Origin: a bacterium
Lineage (GTDB): Bacteria > Patescibacteriota > Patescibacteriia > 2-12-FULL-60-25
Assembly (NCBI GenBank): GCA_024654265.1
Contig: JANLIO010000089.1
Coordinates: 1 to 15,354 of the forward strand
Direction of reading: 5' to 3'
DNA: 15,354 nt
The notes beneath the pieces are model-generated. The model was not told where the DNA came from and did no database searches. It worked only from the letters and a program-made list of their open reading frames with translations. Below, piece by piece: positions 1-5,316 of this stretch. The position numbers were made by a program, and so were the translations under genes. Position 1 is the stretch's first letter. Every line of letters starts with the position of its first letter.

Positions 1-450
1 TTGCCCGCTCTCGGTTCGCCAAGTGGAACCGCTCACGAAGTCTTTACACGCTGGGAGTTCGTACCCGATCGGCTTCCCCTCGGGGGTGAACCCAAGGTCG
101 TAGCCACAGGCGTTGACTCCCGGCCAGCACTTGTTCCCTTCTGGCGGACAGATGCCCGGCCAGTTGGAACACCACTCTTCTGACGTGGTGACTGTCTCTC
201 TACATTCGCACGAAGGTGCGTCTTTGCACCAACCGTTTTCGACGGTCGGGTGGCAGACTTCTCCGCTCGAGCTGGAGCTCGAACTGGAGCTCGACGATGA
301 GGTTCCGCTCGAGCTGGAGCTCGATCCGGTTCCGCCCGTGGCCGTTCCGTTGCCGGAACCGCCATTGCCCTGACCCGACGTGTCGCCGGGCTCGCCACCG
401 CATGCGATCAACATCGCTACGGTGAACATGAAGAAGATGCTGTCTCGCAT
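1..450 (-). CDS. Ser-linker, cysteine-rich lipoprotein (C-terminus beyond window)
   Basis: The frame is open for 150 codons from an ATG at 450 to the left edge, so the 3' end is missing. Residues 3-16 are hydrophobic and end in a lipobox (LIAC, lipidated Cys17), which predicts export by Sec and lipid anchoring by Lgt/Lsp. A Gly/Ser/Thr-rich stretch follows and contains runs of 6 and then 12 consecutive serines, a flexible surface linker. The distal part has nine further cysteines in about 75 residues (for example SCEC, WCSN, KCWP), suggesting a disulfide-stabilised extracellular domain. The start is supported by a perfect AGGAGG at 457-462 on the coding strand, 6 nt before the ATG. The DNA is GC-rich compared with nusA or groEL. 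The family is not recognised. The cell-surface location is secure from the lipobox; the binding role is unknown. Other reading frames across this stretch are shadows created by the Ser-codon repeats. Confidence 0.85.
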   Translation of the reverse strand, partial: MRDSIFFMFTVAMLIACGGEPGDTSGQGNGGSGNGTATGGTGSSSSSSGTSSSSSSSSSSSSGEVCHPTVENGWCKDAPSCECRETVTTSEEWCSNWPGICPPEGNKCWPGVNACGYDLGFTPEGKPIGYELPACKDFVSGSTWRTESGQ

Positions 451-456
451 GACTTG

Positions 457-462
457 CCTCCT
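457..462 (-). promoter_or_regulatory. Shine-Dalgarno of the lipoprotein gene
   Basis: AGGAGG on the minus strand, 6 nt upstream of the ATG at 450. It fixes the start of an otherwise truncated gene, and it contrasts with the SD-less starts of the plus-strand genes. Confidence 0.85.
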
Positions 463-485
463 AAAGTTGAAAGGTTCGATGTATC

Positions 486-505
486 TGTTCGCAATAGCGC
501 GAACA
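486..505 (-). other. 5' UTR hairpin of lipoprotein mRNA
   Basis: Perfect 7-bp inverted repeat TGTTCGC/GCGAACA separated by 6 nt. It lies between the predicted transcription start (around 519) and the Shine-Dalgarno. It may be a 5' mRNA-stabilising stem; similar stems occur in the leaders of the other two minus-strand genes with visible starts. Confidence 0.5.
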
Positions 506-525
506 TCCACATTTAGAATACCAGA

Positions 526-554
526 GCTATACCATTTTTGGTATGAATTGTCAA
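526..554 (-). promoter_or_regulatory. Sigma-70-type promoter of lipoprotein gene
   Basis: On the minus strand TTGACA (554-549), a 17-nt spacer, then TATAGC (531-526), preceded by TGG. The spacer and -10 are overlapped by a 16-bp inverted repeat, ATACCA/TGGTAT (529-544), which could be an operator. The -35 is a perfect match; the -10 matches 4 of 6. Confidence 0.65.
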
Positions 555-569
555 GTTGTCGTGTCACAT

Positions 570-603
570 AAAAAAACAAGCCCCGCCTCCAAGAGGAAAC
601 GGG
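570..603 (-). terminator. Intrinsic terminator after the 670-1461 gene
   Basis: Read on the minus strand, a 9-bp stem (arms 595-603 and 582-590, including two G-U pairs) closes on a 4-nt loop (591-594) and is followed within a few bases by seven Ts (574-580 and adjacent bases). It lies about 65 bp past the stop of the upstream minus-strand gene and just before the next promoter. Confidence 0.75.
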
Positions 604-669
604 ACGTTGAATGAAAAGGCTCGTTAGATGCCTTTAGAAGGAAAGATCAAGCTGTCTCGATCTGGGCGT

Positions 670-1461
670 TTATGACGTTGCCCAAGCGAGTGGAGGGTCT
701 ACTGACGGAGGCGCTTCCGATTCTGGGGGGATTGGCCTTGGATGGCTAATCGGGATTCCGTCCTCCTCGGTGCATGCCATATCGGCGAGTGACAAGAACG
801 CCTCACTCATGGATTGTGGTGGATCTTGCAAGAAACGCTCGATCACACCTTGCTTCAAATTCAGTTTTTTTTCTCCGAATTTTGTAAGGAACCAATTGAT
901 CATTGCATCAAGCGCTCCCTTTCGCTTGCTCAGTGTCGGCCATTGAAGGGCTCGATCTTTTGAAAGTTGTTCACAGAGTGGCGCTGGCCATTTTGCGAGC
1001 TTCTTTTCCAGATGATCAGTCGAGGGGAAGCCGAGGATGATGATACGTTCGAACTGTTGATCTCTTGTGAGACGGTTGAGTTGCTTACGCATCTCTTTGC
1101 CCATGAGATCGGTGCGCGGAATGAGCACGCCTTGTCCACCATACGCGAATGATCCGCTACCACCGTTTCTGACAATGGTTTTCGCTGTAGGGAGCACGAT
1201 GTGGACGTGTCCAAGTCCAAGCTCGTCTGCGAGTTTCTCGGCGAATCCTGGAAGCTCGATGATGTCGTCATCTTCAATGATCAGGATGATGGGCTTTCTC
1301 CTTCGTACGAGTTTCAACGCCCTGTCCACGAGTTGTCGCATATTGCGACTTTGGGCCGGAAAAAACGGAAACGAGCCTTCAGGATCAAGACGACCCAGAA
1401 GTTTTATTGCAGATTCGCTCTGTGTGAGAGTGATATCTGTATCCCAAAAAACATCGTTCAA
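670..1461 (-). CDS. Uncharacterised protein, possibly a degenerate AAA+ domain
   Basis: 263 codons from a TTG at 1461. This start is chosen because AAGGAG (1469-1474) sits 7 nt upstream; an upstream in-frame TTG at 1494 has no such site. No family is recognised with confidence. The middle contains a beta-strand-like IILIIEDDD, a GSFAYGGQGVLIPRTDL segment, then IIILGFPSTDHLEKKL and a helical C-terminal third. By eye the order of these blocks resembles a sigma-54-activator-type AAA+ core (the G-F-GGTLFLDE region, then the ATN..L sensor region, then a helical lid). However the Walker A GxxxxGK[ST] and the Walker B DE are both absent, so no ATPase activity can be claimed. The C-terminus is Pro/Ser-rich. 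It is transcribed alone, with its own promoter and terminator. Being a CDS is well supported; the AAA+ idea is inference only. Confidence 0.8.
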   Translation of the reverse strand: MNDVFWDTDITLTQSESAIKLLGRLDPEGSFPFFPAQSRNMRQLVDRALKLVRRRKPIILIIEDDDIIELPGFAEKLADELGLGHVHIVLPTAKTIVRNGGSGSFAYGGQGVLIPRTDLMGKEMRKQLNRLTRDQQFERIIILGFPSTDHLEKKLAKWPAPLCEQLSKDRALQWPTLSKRKGALDAMINWFLTKFGEKKLNLKQGVIERFLQDPPQSMSEAFLSLADMACTEEDGIPISHPRPIPPESEAPPSVDPPLAWATS

Positions 1462-1468
1462 TGCACTT

Positions 1469-1474
1469 CTCCTT
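1469..1474 (-). promoter_or_regulatory. Shine-Dalgarno deciding the TTG start at 1461
   Basis: AAGGAG on the minus strand, 7 nt before TTG. It favours this start over the in-frame TTG 33 bp upstream. Confidence 0.65.
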
Positions 1475-1495
1475 GGCTTGATTTGAAATGACAAA

Positions 1496-1545
1496 ACCGC
1501 TCATGCGGTCTTTGATAAAATAGCCGTTTTTGGTCCTCTTGTCAA
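1496..1545 (-). promoter_or_regulatory. Promoter and 5' hairpin of the 670-1461 gene
   Basis: On the minus strand TTGACA (1545-1540), a 17-nt spacer, and TATTTT (1522-1517). A 5-bp stem ACCGC/GCGGT with a 4-nt loop occupies 1496-1509, so it would begin at about the first transcribed bases. This is the same arrangement as at the other two visible minus-strand promoters. Confidence 0.65.
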
Positions 1546-1617
1546 TAGAAACGCTTTGTGGTATCTTTTTGTCACTGGTTGATCGTTCCGGAAGGGAGCG
1601 ATTTTCTGTATAAAAAG

Positions 1618-1645
1618 GGAATTTGGAATTTAGAATGTAGAATAT
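1618..1645 (+). repeat. Heptad repeat tract R1 (inverted orientation)
   Basis: Four consecutive 7-nt units (GGAATTT, GGAATTT, AGAATGT, AGAATAT), the reverse complement of the AAATTCY units found at 2048, 6508 and 7039. The ATG of the following gene lies at its end. Positions 1618-1638 are complementary to 2048-2068 over 20 of 21 positions, with the last a G-U pair in RNA. Confidence 0.85.
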
Positions 1646-2015
1646 GGAAGAGAAAATTCGTTCATTTCAAGATCTGCGAACATGGAAAGAAGGCCATAAA
1701 CTCGTTGTTGATGTGTATCGTGTGACCTTCAATTTCCCGAGTCGTGAACAATACGGTTTGACGAGTCAAATGCAACGATCTGCTGTTTCCATTACGTCAA
1801 ATATCGCTGAAGGATTTGGGCGACAGACATACAAGGAAAAAATTCGTTTTTATTTTATGTCAAAAGGTTCTTTAACGGAGCTATTAAATCAATTTTTGAT
1901 TGCGAGGGACGTAGGGTATTTGGATGAGCTTACATTTGGTAGATTTCATTCTCAAGTACTCACTGTTCATCGGTTACTCAATGCTCTCATTTCCAGTTCG
2001 CAAAAGCGATTATAA
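1644..2015 (+). CDS. S23-type four-helix-bundle protein
   Basis: 123 residues. The N-terminus (SFQDLRTWKEGHKLV) and the central block (QMQRSAVSITSNIAEGFGR) match the 23S rRNA intervening-sequence protein / four-helix-bundle family (PF05635-like), small all-helical proteins that assemble into pentamers in solved members. Their molecular role is not settled. In Leptospira and Coxiella, members lie inside intervening sequences of 23S rRNA genes; here the gene stands alone upstream of nusA. It is bracketed by heptad repeats in opposite orientation (1618-1645 and 2048-2089). There is no Shine-Dalgarno, and the ATG is part of the repeat tract. A TATAAA at 1609-1614 could be its -10, without a convincing -35. 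The length is typical of the family. Confidence 0.85.
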   Translation: MEEKIRSFQDLRTWKEGHKLVVDVYRVTFNFPSREQYGLTSQMQRSAVSITSNIAEGFGRQTYKEKIRFYFMSKGSLTELLNQFLIARDVGYLDELTFGRFHSQVLTVHRLLNALISSSQKRL

Positions 2016-2017
2016 AT

Positions 2018-2089
2018 ATTCTAGATTCCTTAAAATAAATTGATCAAACATTCTAAATTCCAAATTCTAAATTCCAAATTCCAAATTCT
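2018..2089 (+). repeat. Heptad repeat tract R2 before nusA
   Basis: Six exact-phase 7-nt units occupy 2048-2089 (ACATTCT, AAATTCC, AAATTCT, AAATTCC, AAATTCC, AAATTCT). They are preceded by a degenerate pair (ATATTCT, AGATTCC) at about 2018-2031. The tract ends exactly 12 nt before the nusA ATG, the same distance as the tract before groEL. Confidence 0.85.
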
Positions 2090-2101
2090 TATCTAAAAAA
2101 T

Positions 2102-3535
2102 ATGGCATCACCAATTTCTCAGGCAATGCGTCAGATCTGTGACGAAAAGAACGTTGCGTATGAATCCGTCTTGGAGGCGGTGGAAAGCGCGCTCGCTGCG
2201 GCATACCGAAAAGATTTCGGCGCAAAAAATCAAAATATTAAAGTTGAATTCGAACCGGAAGCCTATGATGGTGCGACCGGAGGTATTCGTATTTTTGATG
2301 TGAAGGATGTTGTGGAAGACATGGAACTTCCCGATGATTACTTTGAACGTTTTGAAGTGGCGCATGGCGGAAAGCCAAAATTTGAGGATCGAAATTCAAA
2401 GTTCGGTGGAGAACGTGACGAAAGAAAAAAAGGGCAATCTTCGTCTGACGCACCGGCTGTTGAAGGTGAAGTTTCGGAAGATGATGAATTTGCGTTTAAT
2501 CCAAAAACAATGATCATGTTGATGGATGCGCGCGACTTAAAGCCGGATGCGCAAATCGGTGAAGAGATTAGCGTAGAACTTTCTATCCCAGCAACATTTG
2601 GTCGCATGGCAGCTCAGACCGCGAAACAGGTGATCATGCAAAAACTTCGTGAAGCGGAGCGTGACGTGATCTTCACAGACTTCAAAGATCGCGAAGGGGA
2701 ATTGATGAATGTCACCGTTCAGCGACGCGAAGGTCGTCTTGTGTTGATTGACCTTGGTCGTGCAACCGGAATCCTTCTTCCTGAAGATCAAAATGAGAAT
2801 GAACGATATTTCCCGGGAACGCGTTTGAAAGCCATCCTCCGCGAGGTTGAAATGACGAATCGAGGTCCCGAAATTCGTTTATCGCGTTCCAGCCCCGGTC
2901 TTGTCGCGGCATTGTTCGCGCAGGAAATTCCGGAAATTTTGAATGGAATCGTTGAAATTAAAAATATTGCTCGTGAACCGGGCTCGCGTACAAAGGTTGC
3001 GGTTGCAACGAGTGATGACGCGATTGACCCGATCGGTTCTTGTATCGGGCAACGTGGAAGTCGCATTCAAACGGTGATTCGCGAGCTTGGCGGAGAAAAA
3101 GTCGACGTGATTCAGTGGTCAGAGAACATTGAGGAATACGTGGCGAATTCGCTTAGCCCTGCAGAAGTTGAATCCGTTGAGATGAATGAATCGGCGCGCC
3201 TTGCGACTGTAAAAGTAAATTCTGATCAGCTCTCACTCGCGATTGGGAAGGGCGGGCAGAATGTTCGTCTTGCTGCAAAATTAACAGGATGGAAAATCAC
3301 CGTTCTGGAAGTTGGTGGCGTGGTTGTCGCTGATTCTGAAATCGGGGAAATCGCTCCGGTAGCCGAGGAAGGTGCTGTTGAAGAAGGACAGGCAACACCA
3401 TCTGAACCGGAAGTGACGGAGACAGTGGATTCAAAGGAGGTCGAAACTCCGGAGGAAGAAATCATCTCAATTCCTGATGTCGCGCACGAAGAAGCAAAAA
3501 CGGAAGATTCGCCAATTGATGAAACTGTAGAATAA
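2102..3535 (+). CDS. nusA: Transcription termination/antitermination factor NusA
   Basis: 477 residues. NusA binds RNA polymerase and nascent RNA and modulates pausing, termination and antitermination. The N-terminal RNAP-binding domain is residues 1-195 and carries a charged insertion at about 80-140 (FGGERDERKKG, then an acidic Ser-rich stretch) that shorter NusA proteins lack. It is followed by an S1 domain (about 198-265) and two KH domains with intact GxxG loops, GQRG at 316-319 and GKGG at 382-385. From about residue 405 the protein is a Glu/Val/Pro-rich acidic tail rather than the AR repeats of enterobacterial NusA. Start: ATG in an A-rich leader with no Shine-Dalgarno, 12 nt after the heptad repeat. 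yidC follows 49 bp downstream and may be co-transcribed. No rimP or infB is adjacent, unlike the usual nusA operon. Confidence 0.97.
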   Translation: MASPISQAMRQICDEKNVAYESVLEAVESALAAAYRKDFGAKNQNIKVEFEPEAYDGATGGIRIFDVKDVVEDMELPDDYFERFEVAHGGKPKFEDRNSKFGGERDERKKGQSSSDAPAVEGEVSEDDEFAFNPKTMIMLMDARDLKPDAQIGEEISVELSIPATFGRMAAQTAKQVIMQKLREAERDVIFTDFKDREGELMNVTVQRREGRLVLIDLGRATGILLPEDQNENERYFPGTRLKAILREVEMTNRGPEIRLSRSSPGLVAALFAQEIPEILNGIVEIKNIAREPGSRTKVAVATSDDAIDPIGSCIGQRGSRIQTVIRELGGEKVDVIQWSENIEEYVANSLSPAEVESVEMNESARLATVKVNSDQLSLAIGKGGQNVRLAAKLTGWKITVLEVGGVVVADSEIGEIAPVAEEGAVEEGQATPSEPEVTETVDSKEVETPEEEIISIPDVAHEEAKTEDSPIDETVE

Positions 3536-3584
3536 TACGTACGGTCTACGACGACTTACTCGAAACGCACACTACCGCTCAACT

Positions 3585-4346
3585 ATGTCCATTTTTACCA
3601 CTCTATTGATCCAGCCGATTTTGAACTTTCTTGTGTGGCTTTATAACGTTGTTCCAGGGAACGATCTTGGACTCGCGATTATTATCCTCACGGTTGTTGT
3701 GAAGGTTGTTCTGTACCCGCTTACAATGGCGCAGATCAAACAGCAACGATCCATGCAAGAACTTCAGCCAAAGATTGATGAAGTTCGTGCTCGTTTGAAA
3801 GAAGATAAGGAAGGTCAGGCAAAGGAACTCATGGAGTTATATAAAAAGGAAAAGGTGAACCCAGCGTCATCTTGTCTTCCTCTTTTAATCCAGCTTCCCA
3901 TCTTCATTGGGTTGTACCGTGCATTGGTTGATGGATTAAAATCGCAGGGTCTTCATCTGTTGTATCCGTTTATTCCAAATCCGGGGACGATCGATACGAT
4001 AACTGCGTTTGGGATCGATTTGGCGGTGCCAAGCATTCTGTTGGCCGTGCTCGCAGGTGCCGTTCAGTTTGTTCAGTCACGTCAGATTTTGAAAAAACCA
4101 AGTTCAGCAACTCCGCCACCTGCGGATGTCGCGAAAACGGAGGGTGCAAAAGATGAGGGCATGGCAGCAATGATGAACAAGCAAATGAGCTACATCATGC
4201 CAGTTGTCACGATCTTCATTGGTATTTCGCTCCCAGGTGGACTTACGTTGTACTGGTTTATTATGAGTCTTTTGACGGTTGCACAGCAGGCGGTCTTTCT
4301 GAAGCGACCAAAGCCTCCAACAGAACCGCAGATTTCAGTGAGCTAA
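3585..4346 (+). CDS. yidC: YidC/Oxa1 membrane protein insertase
   Basis: 253 residues, the short Gram-positive/CPR form without the large periplasmic domain. It inserts and folds membrane proteins alone or with SecYEG. Hydrophobic segments: about 5-22, 28-47, 98-118 (LPLLIQLPIFIGLYRAL), 145-166 and 190-235. The charged cytoplasmic helical loop (residues 47-90) lies between the second and third. The positive residue expected in the hydrophilic groove appears as Lys40 (VVVKVVLYPL) where many homologues have Arg. A short Pro/Ala/Lys stretch separates the fourth and fifth segments. No Shine-Dalgarno precedes the ATG. It probably shares a transcript with nusA and ends at the hairpin at 4363-4390. 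Confidence 0.95.
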   Translation: MSIFTTLLIQPILNFLVWLYNVVPGNDLGLAIIILTVVVKVVLYPLTMAQIKQQRSMQELQPKIDEVRARLKEDKEGQAKELMELYKKEKVNPASSCLPLLIQLPIFIGLYRALVDGLKSQGLHLLYPFIPNPGTIDTITAFGIDLAVPSILLAVLAGAVQFVQSRQILKKPSSATPPPADVAKTEGAKDEGMAAMMNKQMSYIMPVVTIFIGISLPGGLTLYWFIMSLLTVAQQAVFLKRPKPPTEPQISVS

Positions 4347-4362
4347 AAATTCAGAATACAAA

Positions 4363-4390
4363 AAACCCTCCTCTTCCATGTGGAGGGTTT
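4363..4390 (+). terminator. Intrinsic terminator after yidC
   Basis: 9-bp perfect stem AAACCCTCC/GGAGGGTTT with a 10-nt loop, continuing into TTTATGTTT. A-rich on the other side, so it could work in both directions. An ATG at 4378 lies inside the loop and is therefore not a credible start for the next gene. Confidence 0.8.
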
Positions 4391-4410
4391 TATGTTTAAG
4401 GTATCGGCGT

Positions 4411-5316
4411 ATGTCAGTACGGAATGGACTTCTTCAAACCCTCGCGTTTCACCATGTGTGGGGGCATGCGCCGACGCGAGCGGAATGGATCGGAACGGCA
4501 GACGTTTCGCCGGATGTTTCGCGTGAAGAGTTGATTCGCGTTATAGATCTCCTTCATCATGAGGGGAAGATTGTTTTTTGTTTTGGTCGGTATGCGTTTG
4601 ATGAGGAAACGATCCTTGCGCTTCGAAAGCAAGAAGCGTCTATTCCTCGCAAACGACGGATCGCACGTCAGGCTGTGCGATGGATCGCGTCTCTTTCGTC
4701 TGTGCGATTTGTTGCGTTGTGTAATTCCACGGCGCTTGGTCATGCGAATGAAGAAAGTGATTTGGATTTTTTTATTATCACGCGTGCTGGAACGCTCGCG
4801 ACAACGCGGATCGTAGCAACGCTTCCGTATAAGATCTTTAATCGTCGACCGGGTGGAAATCCTTCGGAGCAAGATACGATTTGCCTTTCTTATTATATTG
4901 CTGATTCAGGATTAGATCTCACGTCACACATGTTGTCACCGGATGATCCGTATTTTCGATATTGGTTTCTTTCCCTTCTTCCGTTGTATGACGATGGTGT
5001 TTCTGATGATCTTTGGAAAGCAAATTCAGCGATTACGAGTCGTCACCCGTATGCGACAATTTGGAAAACATCGCCCGATCTTTCGGTTCGACCGCGTATT
5101 CGATTGCCGGTGTTCTCATTTGCAGAACCCATGGCAACGAAGATTCAGCACAAAGCATTTCCGCCAACGATTCGTGAAATCATGAACCGCGACTCACGCG
5201 TTCTCGTGACATCGGAGTCATTGAAGTTTCATGTGAATGATCGACGCGAGCAATTTCGCGAGCAGTATCACGTGGTGTGCCGATCCCACGGTATTGAATA
5301 TGAAAATCGGATTTGA
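4411..5316 (+). CDS. Nucleotidyltransferase-domain protein
   Basis: 301 residues from the ATG at 4411. The in-frame ATG at 4378 lies in the yidC terminator loop, so this later start is preferred; AAGG lies 9 nt upstream. Residues 8-70 look like a winged-helix-type N-terminus. Residues 100-123 carry the polymerase-beta-type nucleotidyltransferase signature (NSTALG then SDLDFFII), with metal-binding aspartates D117 and D119. The usual G-S pair of the first motif is N105-S106. The C-terminal two thirds are helical and unassigned. The substrate is unknown. Similar proteins are often found beside O-antigen-ligase-like genes in CPR genomes, and the next gene overlaps this one by 17 bp, so the pair is likely translated together and may act in surface polysaccharide metabolism (inference). 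Confidence 0.8.
   Translation: MSVRNGLLQTLAFHHVWGHAPTRAEWIGTADVSPDVSREELIRVIDLLHHEGKIVFCFGRYAFDEETILALRKQEASIPRKRRIARQAVRWIASLSSVRFVALCNSTALGHANEESDLDFFIITRAGTLATTRIVATLPYKIFNRRPGGNPSEQDTICLSYYIADSGLDLTSHMLSPDDPYFRYWFLSLLPLYDDGVSDDLWKANSAITSRHPYATIWKTSPDLSVRPRIRLPVFSFAEPMATKIQHKAFPPTIREIMNRDSRVLVTSESLKFHVNDRREQFREQYHVVCRSHGIEYENRI

Noticed and set aside
33..403. Minus-strand and plus-strand frames within the lipoprotein region
   Set aside because: They are shadows of the Ser-codon repeat; only the frame from 450 has a lipobox and Shine-Dalgarno.
4378..4410. Earlier start of the nucleotidyltransferase
   Set aside because: This ATG lies inside the yidC terminator loop and would add residues encoded by the hairpin arm.
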